Numbered from the stretch's first letter, positions 35,269-46,548 are shown. The stretch is DNA of 46,878 bases from Massilia glaciei (GCF_003011895.2 NZ_PXWF02000240.1:1-46878); one strand, 5' to 3'. Numbers and translations: made by a program. Notes: generated by a model from the letters alone, not told the origin.

Positions 35269-36111
35269 CTAAGCGGCCACACCACCGCGCGCGTCGCGCT
35301 TGTAGGCCCACACCAGCAAGGCGATGCCGCCGACGATCATCGGCAGCGACAGCGCCTGCCCCGAGGTGATCGTCACGCCGGCGAAGGTTTTCTCCCAGTC
35401 CGGCACGCGGAAGAATTCGGTGAAAAAGCGCGCGCAGCCGTACAACAGGGTGAACACCGCGCCGACCGCCAGTTGTGGGCGCCGCTTGCGCGCGAACAGC
35501 CACAGGAAGACGAACACCAGCAGGCCGTCGACCAGCATCTGGTACAGCGGCGACGGATGGCGCAGGCCCTCGAGGAACACCGGCACCGGCGTGAGCGCAT
35601 ATTGCTTGTCGGGCCACTGCATGGCCCAGGGCAGGGCGGCGTCGGCGACGCGACCCGGCAGTTCGGCGTTGATGAAGTTGCCCAGGCGGCCCGCGGCGTA
35701 ACCGAGCGGCACCAGCGGCGCGATGAAGTCGTAGACGTCGAACAGGTGGCGCTTGGCCTTGCGCGCCCACAGCGCCATGGCGACCAGCACGCCGATGAAG
35801 CCGCCGTGGAAGGACATGCCGCCCTGCCAGACCTTGGGGATCTCGAGCGGGTTGGCGAAGAAATGGGCGGGCTGGTAGAACAGCACCTCGCCGAGGCGCC
35901 CGCCGATGATCACGCCGAGCATGCCGTAGAATAACATGTCGTCGAGGTCGTCCTTGGTCCAGCCCTTGGCCGCGACGTGGGGCAGCTTGATGCGCTGGCG
36001 GCCGAGCACGATGAACAGCGCGAAGGCGAGCACGTACATGAGGCCGTACCAGTGGATCGGCCAGCCGAAAACGGTGAACGCGACCGGGTCCGGCATCGGG
36101 TGAATCAGCAT
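35269..36111 (-). CDS. lgt: Prolipoprotein diacylglyceryl transferase
   Basis: A 280-residue inner-membrane enzyme with seven membrane segments. Signature residues are SFHGGFIGVL (H102, as H103 in E. coli) and GRLGNFINAELPGR (R142, E150). It transfers diacylglycerol from phosphatidylglycerol to the lipobox cysteine of prolipoproteins, the first step of lipoprotein maturation. The start MLIHPMPDPVAF is typical for the family. It is followed downstream, after a 172-bp gap with no gene, by the AI-2E transporter. Confidence 0.96.
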   Translation of the reverse strand: MLIHPMPDPVAFTVFGWPIHWYGLMYVLAFALFIVLGRQRIKLPHVAAKGWTKDDLDDMLFYGMLGVIIGGRLGEVLFYQPAHFFANPLEIPKVWQGGMSFHGGFIGVLVAMALWARKAKRHLFDVYDFIAPLVPLGYAAGRLGNFINAELPGRVADAALPWAMQWPDKQYALTPVPVFLEGLRHPSPLYQMLVDGLLVFVFLWLFARKRRPQLAVGAVFTLLYGCARFFTEFFRVPDWEKTFAGVTITSGQALSLPMIVGGIALLVWAYKRDARGGVAA

Positions 36112-36528
36112 GATGTGTTGTCCTTAGTAATTCGGTTGGGTGGGCCAAACACCCCCTGCGGCACCAGCCCGCTGTCGCGGCGCCCGCCAAGCCCGTTGCG
36201 CAATCCGGCGCGGGGGGGCGTGCAAGGCACGGTATTCTACGCCGGGAGGCATCGGCTTGGATACCGATTGTGGCACAAGGGCGAACCCGCGCCGGACGCC
36301 GCGCTGATCGGCGGGGGCGGCAATGGAAGTGGCGGGCCGGTCGGGCTGGTGACGGACGGGTGATTGTCAAGGCGCACCCGGGGCGTGGCGGCGGGGCACG
36401 TCTTGCCCCAAAGCCTAAGTGGACGGCGCCCTCGCGCAGGTCGAAGAGGGCGGTTCGGCCACCATCGACGCGAGGCGGGCGCGTGCCGCGGCACGCCGAT
36501 TGCCCGCTTGCGCTACCGCCGGCGCTTG
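36112..36528. other. 417-bp gene-poor region upstream of lgt
   Basis: No convincing gene, repeat or RNA is seen. The region is very GC-rich with reading frames only of shadow quality. It must hold the lgt promoter, which could not be identified, and the 3' end of the small Trp-rich gene transcript. Confidence 0.5.
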
Positions 36529-36756
36529 CTACTTCTTGCTTTTGTCAAAAGCATCCTTGACGCGCTTCTTGCGGCGCACCTCGTCTTCGTTCACGGCTTT
36601 CTTCTTGTCGAGGCCGAGCATCTTCTCGAAGAATTCGAACCACAGGAAGGCGACCAGGGCGAGGCCGGCGATGTGCCACCACGAGACTTCGCCAAAGCGC
36701 CAGATCTCGGCGAACTTTAAGCCGGAAAGGGCGAAAATGAGAATGATTAGAAACAT
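36529..36756 (-). CDS. Small Trp-rich membrane protein (TIGR04438 type)
   Basis: A 75-residue protein: a hydrophobic segment (FLIILIFALSGLKF), then EIWRFGEVSWWHIAGLALVA with four tryptophans in total in the region, a second hydrophobic segment ending LWFEFFEKMLG, and a basic tail (KKKAVNEDEVRRKKRVKD). It matches the small Trp-rich protein family found in Betaproteobacteria; function is unknown. The frame is open upstream to 36870, but the ATG at 36756 has AAAGGATATCC before it and starts the hydrophobic segment. Divergent from the cytochrome c gene. Confidence 0.85.
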   Translation of the reverse strand: MFLIILIFALSGLKFAEIWRFGEVSWWHIAGLALVAFLWFEFFEKMLGLDKKKAVNEDEVRRKKRVKDAFDKSKK

Positions 36757-36842
36757 GGATATCCTTTTAGTGCTTCCATAGTACAAAAGATTGTGATGCT
36801 CGTGGGAACTAACTTTGGCGGCGTGGCCGCACGGCGTCAACC

Positions 36843-36869
36843 TGTTACAACGCTGTCGCGTTTGTAACA
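36843..36869. promoter_or_regulatory. Inverted repeat between Trp-rich and cytochrome c genes
   Basis: TGTTACAA (36843-36850) and TTGTAACA (36862-36869), perfect 8-bp arms 11 bases apart, in the divergent promoter region. Possible operator; no regulator is suggested. Confidence 0.4.
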
Positions 36870-36942
36870 ATGAATACAGTCCCGACTTGTTTGACGCGGT
36901 TCACTATAGAATGCATCATTGCTGCACATTTTGGAGAGTCAC

Positions 36943-37254
36943 ATGAAACGTTCTTTGATGGTTTTGGCCGCGATCTCGGCCGCTTTCGCCTCGACCGGCG
37001 CGCTCGCCAACCCCGATCTGGCGAAAGCGAAAAATTGCATGTCCTGCCACGCGATCGGCACCAAATTGCTCGGTCCCGCGTTCAAGGATGTCGCGGCCAA
37101 GTATGCCGGGCAGAAAGACGCCGAGAGCAAGCTCGTGGCCAAGGTGCTCAAGGGTGGCACGGGCGTGTGGGGCCAGTTGCCGATGCCGCCGAACGCGCAA
37201 CTGAGCGAGGCCGACGCGCGCGCGCTCGTCAAGTGGGTGCTGGTGCAAAAATAA
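36943..37254 (+). CDS. Class I cytochrome c (c551/c552 type)
   Basis: A 103-residue periplasmic protein. Signal peptide with core LMVLAAISAAFAS, cleavage near ALA-NP (residue 22-23). Heme c site NCMSCHAIG: C32, C35, H36; likely axial Met81 in QLPMPP; C-terminal helix ADARALVKWVLVQK. This is a small monoheme electron carrier typical of the c551/c552 group, shuttling electrons in the periplasm to oxidases or peroxidases. The start at 36943 is preceded by GGAGAGTCAC. It ends at a terminator shared with the convergent binding-protein gene. Confidence 0.93.
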   Translation: MKRSLMVLAAISAAFASTGALANPDLAKAKNCMSCHAIGTKLLGPAFKDVAAKYAGQKDAESKLVAKVLKGGTGVWGQLPMPPNAQLSEADARALVKWVLVQK

Positions 37255-37293
37255 GCGCCGGCGTGGGGCCGCCGGGCCCCAACACAAAGAACG

Positions 37294-37327
37294 AAAAAAA
37301 GCGCGCCGGACCCGGCGCGCTTTTTTT
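37294..37327. terminator. Bidirectional terminator between cytochrome c and LivK-type gene
   Basis: AAAAAAAGCGCGCCGG (37294-37309) pairs with CCGGCGCGCTTTTTTT (37312-37327). The stem is flanked by A and T runs, so it can stop transcription from both sides. Confidence 0.88.
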
Positions 37328-37367
37328 ACGTCCCGCCGCCGCGGCCTTTGCAGCGGCCTTTGCCGCC

Positions 37368-38510
37368 TTACTGGACCACTTCCATCTTGGTCTTGGCGCC
37401 GCCCTTGTAGGTGTACAGGGTCAGCGAGCCATCCTTGATGTCGCCGAAGTTGTCGAACTGGATCATGCCGGTCACGCCCTGGTGCTTGATCTTCTGCAGC
37501 ACCGGCAGGTACTTCGTCGGCTCGGCCGAGTTGGCCGTCTGCATGGCCTTGGCCATCACCATCACGGCGTCGTAGACGTACGGCGCGTAGATCTGGACGT
37601 CGGCCTTGTACTTGGCCTTGTAGCGCGAAACGAAGTCGGCCATGACCTTCTCCTGCGCGCCCTTGACGCCGCCCGCCTCGGCGCAGGTGACGCGGTTCTC
37701 GCCGATGGCGTCGCCGGCCAGCAGCGCCAGCTTGGGGGTGCAGATGCCGTCGCCGCCCATGAACTTGGCGTCGATGCCGAGCGCCTTCATTTGCTTGAGC
37801 ATCGGGCCGGCCACCGAATCCATGCCGCCGAAGAAGATCAGGTCGGGCTTCTTGCCCTTGATCGAGGTCAGGATAGCGGTGAAGTCGGTCGCGTTCGGGT
37901 TGGTGAATTCCTTGCCGACGATCTGGACGGCCTTCGACTTGCCCTTGGCGCCCTTGATGAACTGGTCGGCGACGCCCTGGCCGTAGGCCGAGCGGTCGTC
38001 GATCACGGCGATCCGCTTGGCGCCCAGTTTTTCGACCGCGTAGCGGCCCAGCGTGCCGCCGAGCTTGTTGTCGTTGGCGACCACCCGGAACGCCGACTTG
38101 AAGCCCTGCTTGGTGTATTGCGGGGTCGTGGCCGACGGCGAGATCTGCGGGATGCCGGCGTCGTGGTAGACGCGCGAGGCCGGCACCGTGGTGCCCGAGT
38201 TCAGGTGGCCGATCACGCCGTTGACCTTGGCGTCGACCAGCTTCTGGGCCACGGCCGGGCCCTGCTTCGGATCGGCCGCGTCGTCCTCGAGCAGCAGTTG
38301 CAGCGTGACTTTTTTGCCGTTGAGCATGAAGCCCTTGGCGTTGAGTTCCTCGACCGCCATCTTGGCGCCGTTTTCATTATCCTTGCCCAGGTGCGCGCTG
38401 GTGCCAGAAAGCGGTGCGACGTGGCCGATCTTGATGACGGTCTGGGCGCTGGCGGCGCCGGCGAACGCCAAGGCGATGGCCAGTGGAACGAGTTTGATCC
38501 TGAGCTGCAT
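37368..38510 (-). CDS. Branched-chain amino acid ABC transporter substrate-binding protein (LivK-like)
   Basis: A 380-residue periplasmic protein. Signal peptide VPLAIALAFAGAASA-QT. The mature part shows the periplasmic-binding fold type I: VIKIGHVAPLSGTSAHLGKD, VNGVIGHLNSGTTVPASRVY, IPQISPSATTPQYT, and FRVVANDNKLGGTLGRYAVE. These are the motifs of Leu/Ile/Val-binding proteins. No permease or ATPase genes are adjacent, so it may serve a transporter encoded elsewhere. Two ATGs occur at 38516 and 38510; the second has a better distance from GGAG and is preferred. Confidence 0.93.
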   Translation of the reverse strand: MQLRIKLVPLAIALAFAGAASAQTVIKIGHVAPLSGTSAHLGKDNENGAKMAVEELNAKGFMLNGKKVTLQLLLEDDAADPKQGPAVAQKLVDAKVNGVIGHLNSGTTVPASRVYHDAGIPQISPSATTPQYTKQGFKSAFRVVANDNKLGGTLGRYAVEKLGAKRIAVIDDRSAYGQGVADQFIKGAKGKSKAVQIVGKEFTNPNATDFTAILTSIKGKKPDLIFFGGMDSVAGPMLKQMKALGIDAKFMGGDGICTPKLALLAGDAIGENRVTCAEAGGVKGAQEKVMADFVSRYKAKYKADVQIYAPYVYDAVMVMAKAMQTANSAEPTKYLPVLQKIKHQGVTGMIQFDNFGDIKDGSLTLYTYKGGAKTKMEVVQ

Positions 38511-38560
38511 ATACATTCTCCGATGGATTGAAAACTTGCGGACGCTGGTTGGCGCCGTGT

Positions 38561-38574
38561 CGTAAAAATTTACG
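38561..38574. promoter_or_regulatory. 14-bp palindrome upstream of LivK-type gene
   Basis: CGTAAAAATTTACG is a near-perfect palindrome 51 bp upstream of the start, in the promoter region. Possible operator. The rest of the 38517-38775 gap shows no gene. Confidence 0.35.
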
Positions 38575-38775
38575 TAGTGCAGAAGTTACATTAATTTATT
38601 TGGTTCGGAAAGGCCTGCGGCCCAATTCGCCGCGCCGCCCCGCCGACCGTGCACATGATTAACGTTTGGGGATGGCGCGCGGTGCACCGGCGCGGGCGCG
38701 CGCGGCCGGTCTTGTTGTAAGCAAATGAAACGTGGACGCGGAACGCGAATCCGCCGCCGCTGCCGGCAGCGGCGC

Positions 38776-39165
38776 CTATTTCTGCTGCGTCTTCAGTTGC
38801 GCCAGCTCCTGCGCCACCGCGCGCGCGACCACATGCTCGATCGTGTTCTGCAGGCCGGAGCGGATCTCGGACGTCAGTCCCGTGATCGCGTGTTGCAGGA
38901 CCTCGGCCATGCTGTCGCGCAGGCGCTGCTCGAGCACGAAGTCGATGCGGCCCTGCAGTTGTTGCAGGATGCGCTCGGAGAGGCGCCGTTCGAGCAGGGT
39001 CCATTCGGGATCGGACCAGCCTTCGATGGCGTTGACTTCGAGCCGGGCGCCGAGCGGGCGCGGCGGCGGCGGCGCGCCGTCGACGAGGACGGGCGGCGCG
39101 CCGCCGTCGTGCACCACCTCGGTCAGCACCGGGATATGGGAGTCGAACTGGGGTCTGTTGTTCAC
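38776..39165 (-). CDS. Hypothetical protein (DUF2486-like)
   Basis: A 129-residue protein. The N-terminus FDSHIPVLTEVVHDG resembles the short conserved motif of DUF2486 proteins of Burkholderiales. Residues 48-129 are predicted helical and amphipathic (LERRLSERILQQLQGRIDFV; IEHVVARAVAQELAQLKTQQ). No enzyme motif is visible. It overlaps the 3' end of holC by four bases (ATGA), so it is translationally coupled to that gene and is the last gene of the holC group. Confidence 0.7.
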   Translation of the reverse strand: MNNRPQFDSHIPVLTEVVHDGGAPPVLVDGAPPPPRPLGARLEVNAIEGWSDPEWTLLERRLSERILQQLQGRIDFVLEQRLRDSMAEVLQHAITGLTSEIRSGLQNTIEHVVARAVAQELAQLKTQQK

Positions 39166-39599
39166 GATTTTCCTGCCACGAAGTGGGTCAGCGGATAGGA
39201 GTTCTTCTTGTAGGCGAGATAGCGCTGGCGTCCGGCCGCGGCGTCGTCCTCATCGGTGCTGATGATCTCGAACACGCGCCCGAAGCGCTCGAAGCCGTCC
39301 GGGATCTCGCGGCCTAGGTTGATCAGCATGTCGTGGTGCGGCAGGGCGGCGCCAAAACCGGGGTCGCCCGCGTAGCTGACCAGCAACGGCGACTGCGCCG
39401 CCAGGGCGTCGCCGGCCATCGCGTGCGGCAGGAAGTCGGTGTCGGCCAGCGTCCACAGGGCCGCGTCCAGTTCGGCGGCCTCGGCCCGGTCGCGTGCGAG
39501 CAGCACGACCCGGCCCTTGACGGCCCAGGCCTTGCGCGCGAGCCGGCATGCGTAGTTGAGCTTGTCGGGGAGGTTCGTGTGGAAATCGATCCTGGTCAT
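39162..39599 (-). CDS. holC: DNA polymerase III chi subunit
   Basis: A 145-residue protein beginning TRIDFHTNLPDKLNYACRLA, with RKAWAVKGRVVLLARDRAEA, LWTLADTDFLPHA, and C-terminal FGRVFEIIS and YLAYKKNSYPLTHF. These match the chi subunit (HolC), which links the clamp loader to SSB at the replication fork. The start at 39599 is the family start; the longer frame to 40199 is not supported. It overlaps the downstream hypothetical gene by ATGA and follows the DUF4124 gene by 8 bases, forming an operon. Confidence 0.93.
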   Translation of the reverse strand: MTRIDFHTNLPDKLNYACRLARKAWAVKGRVVLLARDRAEAAELDAALWTLADTDFLPHAMAGDALAAQSPLLVSYAGDPGFGAALPHHDMLINLGREIPDGFERFGRVFEIISTDEDDAAAGRQRYLAYKKNSYPLTHFVAGKS

Positions 39600-39607
39600 C
39601 GCCGCGC

Positions 39608-40246
39608 TCAGAACTGGAACCCGGGCTTGGGCGGCACCGCCGGCGCCGCCGGCTTGGGCCTGCGCGCCTCGGCTGCCGCGTCGATGGCGGCCTTGGCCGC
39701 GGCCAGCTCGCTTGGGGTCGGCTTCGGCGGCGGCGGCGCCGCGGCCGCCGCTGCGGGGTTCCTGTAGGTGCGCGGCAACTGCGACTTGAGCGGGTAGTCG
39801 GCGTTCGTCAGTGCCGCGTCCCACGCGCCCGGATCGAACCCGGCCAGCTTGCTCGGCCCGACCAGCAGCAGGGGCATGGTGCCGGTGCCGCCGGCCGCGG
39901 TCATCTTGGCCTGATCCTCTACCGTGGTGACGGTTTTTTCGGAGAACGGTATGCCGCGCGCGTTGAGGTGGGTGCGTCCGGCGTCGCAGGGCGCGCAGGG
40001 CGCGGTGGTGAACAGGGTGACCGGATGGCCGCGCGCGGCCTGGGCCAATTCGTAGGGCAGCGGGGTGGCGCCCTCGACGCCCGAAAACGACTTGACCTTG
40101 AGCGCCTTGGCCTTGTCGGGCGGGGGCGTGTCGCTGAAATGGACGGTGCCCTTGGCGTCGACCCATTTGAACAACTGGGCGCTGGCGCCGCCCGCGCACA
40201 GGAGCAGGGCGGCGCCCAGTGGCAGCAATAATTGTGCTTTCTTCAT
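39608..40246 (-). CDS. DUF4124 / glutaredoxin-like fusion protein
   Basis: A 212-residue exported protein. Signal peptide LLLPLGAALLLCAGGASA-Q. Residues 24-52 form a DUF4124 domain (LFKWVDAKGTVHFSDTPPP). Residues 74-165 are a glutaredoxin-like thioredoxin fold with VTLFTTAPCAPCDAGRTHL (CxxC: C84, C87) and GTMPLLLVGPSKLAGFDP (cis-Pro region). The tail is Pro/Ala-rich. It is probably a periplasmic thiol-disulfide protein; substrate unknown. GGAGAAACT precedes the start at 40246. The frame extends upstream to 40522 but without signal. Confidence 0.9.
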   Translation of the reverse strand: MKKAQLLLPLGAALLLCAGGASAQLFKWVDAKGTVHFSDTPPPDKAKALKVKSFSGVEGATPLPYELAQAARGHPVTLFTTAPCAPCDAGRTHLNARGIPFSEKTVTTVEDQAKMTAAGGTGTMPLLLVGPSKLAGFDPGAWDAALTNADYPLKSQLPRTYRNPAAAAAAPPPPKPTPSELAAAKAAIDAAAEARRPKPAAPAVPPKPGFQF

Positions 40247-40271
40247 AGTTTCTCCGGTGCGCAAGCGCCGA

Positions 40272-42356
40272 TCAGGTGCCCATGCCACTGTGCCGCAACA
40301 ACGCGTCGATGCTCGGTTCGCGCCCGCGGAACGCCTTAAAGGATTCGAGCGCCGGGCGCGAACCGCCCATTGCCAGAATCTCCCGCTGGAAGCGCTTGCC
40401 CGTTTGCTCGGACAGCGCGCCGCCTCCCGCCTCGACCGCCTCTTCAAAGGCGGCGTAGACGTCGGCCGACAACACCTCGGCCCATTTGTAGCTATAGTAC
40501 CCGGCTGCGTACCCGCCGGCAAAAATATGTCCGAACGCGTGTTGGAAACGGTTGAACGCGGGCGGCGTCATGACGGCGAACTTGGCGCGCACGCCGTCGA
40601 TCATGTCCTGCACCGATTGCGCGCTGGCCGGGTCGAAGTCGAAATGCAGGTGCATGTCGACGAGCGAGAATTCGACCTGGCGCAGCGTTTGCAGGCCCGA
40701 CTGGAAGTTTTTCGCGGCCATCATCTTGTCGTAAAGCGCACGCGGCAGCGGCTGGCCCGTCCCCACGTGCGCCGTCATGTTCTGCAACACGTCCCATTCC
40801 CAGCAGAAGTTCTCCATGAACTGCGACGGCAGCTCGACCGCGTCCCACTCCACACCAGAAATGCCCGAGACCCCGATTTCGTTGACCTCGGTGAGCATAT
40901 GGTGCAAACCGTGGCCGAATTCGTGGAACAAGGTTGTCACGTCATCATGCGTGAACAGGGATGGCTGGGGCACGCCGTCCTGCAGCGCCGGCGGGGTGAA
41001 GTTGCAGGTCAGGTAGGCGACCGGTGTTTGCACGGCGCCGTCGGCCCCGAGTTTGCGTCCGCGCGCGTCGTCCATCCAGGCGCCGCCGCTCTTGCCCTCG
41101 CGCGCATACAGGTCGAGGTAGAACTGGCCGACCAGCTCGCCGTCGCGCTCGATGCGGTAGAAGCGCACGTCCGGATGCCAGACCGGCGCCGTGTCGGGGC
41201 CGATCGTGACCGAGAACAGGCCCTGCACGAGGCGGAACAGGCCGTCGACGACCTTCGGCTCGGGGAAATACTCCTTGACCTCCTGCGAGGAGAACGCGTA
41301 GCGCCGCTCGCGCAGCTTTTCGGACGCGTAGGCGACGTCCCAGGCCGCCAGCTCGTCGATCCCGAGCTCGCTTTGGGCGAAGGCGCGCAATTCGGCCAGG
41401 TCCTGCTCGGCGTAGGGGCGGGCGCGGCGCGCGAGGTCCTCGAGGAAGCCGATCACGTGCTCGGGGCTCGGCGCCATCTTGGGCACGAGCGAGACCTCGG
41501 CGAAGTTGCGGTAGTCGAGCAGCTTGGCCTCCTCGTCGCGCAACTTGAGCAAACTGGCGATGTTGGCGGTGTTGTCCCATTGCTCGCGCAAGCTGAAGGC
41601 GGCGCCCAGCTCCGAGGCCTTGGTCGCGTTGGCGCGGTAGATGGTCTCGCGCAGGGCGCGGTTGGCGCCGAACTGGAGGATCGGGAAGTAGGACGGGAAG
41701 TGCAGCGTGAACAGGAAGCCGGGTTTGCCCTCCTTTTCGGCGGCGGCGCGCGCGGCCAGCTTGACGTCGTCGGGCAGGCCTGCCAGTTCGGCCTCGTCGG
41801 CGACCACGAGCTTGTAGTCGTTGGTGGCGTCGAGCACGTTTTCGGAGAAGCGCGTGGCGACGGCGGCGTGCTGTTCCTGGATCTGGGCGAAGCGCTCCTT
41901 TTTATCGGCCGACAGTTCGGCGCCGCCGAGGCGGAAGTCGCGCAGGGCGTTCTCGAGCAGCTTCTTGCGCTCGGTCGACAGTTGCGCCGCCTCGGGGCCG
42001 GCCGCGATCTGCTTGTATTTGTCGAACAGGGCTTCGTTCTGGGACAGCGCGGTCCAGAACTCGGTGACCTTGGGCTGGTTCTCGTTGTAGGCGGCGCGCA
42101 GTTCCGGGGTGTCGACCACGCTGTTGAGGTGGTTGACGATGCCCCAGGCGCGGCCCAGTTGCTCGGTGGTGTCCTCGAGCGGCACCACGAAGCCGTCCCA
42201 GCTGACATCGTCGGCGGGGGCTTCGAGTTGCCCGACCACGGCGCTGGCGCGCGCGATCAGCAGGTCGACCGCCGGGGCCACGTGCTCCGGTTTGATGGCG
42301 TCGAAACGGGGCAGGCCCGAGAAGTCTAGGAGGGGGTTGCTGGATTCAGTGTTCAT
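40272..42356 (-). CDS. prlC: Oligopeptidase A (M3 family)
   Basis: A 694-residue cytoplasmic zinc peptidase. Motif FHEFGHGLHH with H478, E479, H482 (HExxH), the third ligand in the region about 25 residues later; conserved segments LPRFDAIKPEHVAPAVD, FGHIFAGGYAAGYYSYKWAE and C-terminal REILAMGGSRPALESFKAFR. These match oligopeptidase A (PrlC/OpdA), which degrades signal peptides and short peptides. The start at 42356 follows GGGAACGATC; a TTG at 42368 is an alternative. A GGGGTC-palindrome array lies immediately upstream. Confidence 0.95.
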   Translation of the reverse strand: MNTESSNPLLDFSGLPRFDAIKPEHVAPAVDLLIARASAVVGQLEAPADDVSWDGFVVPLEDTTEQLGRAWGIVNHLNSVVDTPELRAAYNENQPKVTEFWTALSQNEALFDKYKQIAAGPEAAQLSTERKKLLENALRDFRLGGAELSADKKERFAQIQEQHAAVATRFSENVLDATNDYKLVVADEAELAGLPDDVKLAARAAAEKEGKPGFLFTLHFPSYFPILQFGANRALRETIYRANATKASELGAAFSLREQWDNTANIASLLKLRDEEAKLLDYRNFAEVSLVPKMAPSPEHVIGFLEDLARRARPYAEQDLAELRAFAQSELGIDELAAWDVAYASEKLRERRYAFSSQEVKEYFPEPKVVDGLFRLVQGLFSVTIGPDTAPVWHPDVRFYRIERDGELVGQFYLDLYAREGKSGGAWMDDARGRKLGADGAVQTPVAYLTCNFTPPALQDGVPQPSLFTHDDVTTLFHEFGHGLHHMLTEVNEIGVSGISGVEWDAVELPSQFMENFCWEWDVLQNMTAHVGTGQPLPRALYDKMMAAKNFQSGLQTLRQVEFSLVDMHLHFDFDPASAQSVQDMIDGVRAKFAVMTPPAFNRFQHAFGHIFAGGYAAGYYSYKWAEVLSADVYAAFEEAVEAGGGALSEQTGKRFQREILAMGGSRPALESFKAFRGREPSIDALLRHSGMGT

Positions 42357-42379
42357 GATCGTTCCCAATGTTCTTCAAT

Positions 42380-42470
42380 CGGGGTCTGCCCCGATAGCGG
42401 AATGTTTCGATTCCACCGGGGTCTGACCCCGATAGCGGAATGTTGCAATTCCACCGGGGTCTGACCCCGG
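42380..42470. repeat. Tandem array of three GGGGTC palindromes
   Basis: Palindromes at 42380-42393 (GGGGTCTGCCCC variant), 42416-42431 and 42453-42470. They are direct repeats with a unit of about 37 bp; the spacers GATAGCGGAATGTTTCGATT and its neighbour differ by two bases and can themselves form GGAAT...ATTCC hairpins. The array lies between prlC and folD, in the region upstream of prlC. Confidence 0.85.
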
Positions 42471-42532
42471 AGTGCGATAGTCGCGTGTTTCAAATTAGCC
42501 GCTTAGGGCGGTGTCGGCGGCATGCCCGGTGA

Positions 42533-43378
42533 TTATGTGCGCTCGGCGGCTTCGACCGTGTTCATTAGGAGCATGGTGATCGTCATCGGTCCCACCCCGC
42601 CCGGCACCGGCGTGATGTGCGAGGCCACCTCGCGCACCCCCGCGAAGTCGACGTCGCCGCACAATTTGTTGTTGTCGTCGCGGTTCATGCCGACGTCGAT
42701 CACGATCGCGCCCGGCTTGACCATGTCGGCCGTGAGCGTGTTGCGCCGGCCCACGGCCGCCACCACCACGTCGGCCTGGCGCGTGTACAGGCCCAGATCC
42801 GGGGTCGCGCTATGGCATATCGTGACGGTCGCGTTCGCTTGCAAGAGCAGCAGCGCCATCGGCTTGCCGACCGTGTTGCTGCGTCCGATCACGACCGCGT
42901 GCTTGCCGCGCAGGTCGGTGCCCGTGCTTTCGATCAGTTTCATGCAGCCGTACGGGGTGCAGGGACGGAAGCCCGTCAACCCCGTCATCAGCTCCCCCGC
43001 GCTGAGCACCGAATAGCCGTCCACGTCCTTGCTCGTCGAGATCGCCTCGATGACCTTGTGCGGATTGATGTGCCGCGGCAGCGGCATCTGCACCAGGATG
43101 CCGTGGATCGCCGGGTCGGCGTTGAGCGCGGCGATGCGCTCGAGCAGGGCCGCCTCGGACAGCTCGGCCTCGTATTTCTCGAGCAACGAATGGAAGCCGA
43201 CGTCGGCGCAGGCCTTGACCTTGTTGCGCACATAGACCTGGCTGGCCGGGTCCTCGCCGACCAGGATCACGGCCAGGCCGGGCTGCCTGCCGCGCGCGCT
43301 CAGCGCGGCGGCGCGCTGGCCGATCTCGGCGCGCAGTTGTTGGGAGAGGAGGACACCATCGATCAGTTGTGCGGACAT
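42533..43378 (-). CDS. folD: Methylene-THF dehydrogenase / cyclohydrolase
   Basis: A 281-residue cytoplasmic bifunctional enzyme of one-carbon metabolism. Motifs: [20 protein letters not shown] with Tyr49 and catalytic Lys53, [31 protein letters not shown]-binding [17 protein letters not shown], and C-terminal [15 protein letters not shown]. Normal length for the family. The start at 43378 is the family start. On the minus strand a TATAAT lies at 43414-43409, a likely -10 box with a poor -35. Confidence 0.97.
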   Translation of the reverse strand: MSAQLIDGVLLSQQLRAEIGQRAAALSARGRQPGLAVILVGEDPASQVYVRNKVKACADVGFHSLLEKYEAELSEAALLERIAALNADPAIHGILVQMPLPRHINPHKVIEAISTSKDVDGYSVLSAGELMTGLTGFRPCTPYGCMKLIESTGTDLRGKHAVVIGRSNTVGKPMALLLLQANATVTICHSATPDLGLYTRQADVVVAAVGRRNTLTADMVKPGAIVIDVGMNRDDNNKLCGDVDFAGVREVASHITPVPGGVGPMTITMLLMNTVEAAERT

Positions 43379-43584
43379 GATTTTGCAGTCAGGGCTGGGG
43401 AAACTAAGATTATAAGGCGCCGCCGCCGTTCCGGTCCGGATCCACACTTTTTTCCGAGTCGAAAAAAACGGATCGTTTCATAATATGGAAAGCAATATCG
43501 CAATTTGAAAAAATACTAAAGTGCTGTTAGAATCCTTCCACTAATTGAAAGTACGTCCAAACAGTTTGTCACGAAAACAATTTT
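43379..43584. other. Divergent intergenic region folD / aceE (left part)
   Basis: AT-rich from about 43460 to 43585. It contains the folD -10 box and the aceE promoter and no gene. The right part of the gap (43585-43743) is a hairpin element, followed by about 60 bp of leader. Confidence 0.6.
43505..43533 (+). promoter_or_regulatory. Predicted promoter of aceE-aceF
   Basis: -35 TTGAAA (43505-43510), 17-bp spacer, -10 TAGAAT (43528-43533). A start near 43540 would give a leader of about 265 nt that contains the whole hairpin element C. Confidence 0.7.
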
Positions 43585-43743
43585 AGGAGTCGTGAATAAA
43601 TAAGTGTGACGATTGGGCGGCTCTGGCGGGCCGCGATGCAAGGCGCGAGAAGGAGTCATAGCGAGCTATGGCGACGACGAACAACGCAGCAGCGCGCCCG
43701 TCAGAGCCGATCCAATTGTTACAGTTATTTTTGAGCGACTCCT
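43585..43743. repeat. 160-bp long-hairpin element, type C
   Basis: Begins AGGAGTCG and ends CGACTCCT. The two arms pair over most of their length: AAATAAGTGTGACGATTGGG against the reverse complement of CCAATTGTTACAGTTATTT, and GGCTCTGGCGGG against CCCGTCAGAGCC. The apex is CATAGCGAGCTATGG (43658-43672). Length and apex are those of elements A and B, but the arm sequence is different. Unlike the others it is not placed at a stop codon; it lies in the predicted aceE leader. Confidence 0.82.
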
Positions 43744-43804
43744 TAGTAACGTCCGGCAGCGATCAGGGGATCTTGGCGGGCACCAACAACAGGAGACACA
43801 ACAC

Positions 43805-46501
<2,697 letters not shown>

Positions 46502-46507
46502 ATCTGT

Positions 46508-46548
46508 CAAACCGTCATTCGCGCGCGGACGCTTCGCGTGGAATGGCG
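46508..46548. repeat. Short inverted repeat between aceE and aceF
   Basis: CCGTCATTCGCGCG and CGCGTGGAATGGCGG, about 10 bases apart, form an imperfect hairpin in the 82-bp gap. It resembles common REP-type intergenic repeats and could affect transcript stability between the two genes. Confidence 0.5.

Noticed and set aside
39162..40199. 345-residue longer frame continuing upstream of holC
   Set aside because: The upstream part is an out-of-frame reading of the DUF4124-glutaredoxin gene; HolC begins at 39599.
43613..43804. 64-residue N-terminal extension of aceE
   Set aside because: It would be translated from the hairpin element and has no family match; the ATG at 43805 has a good ribosome site.
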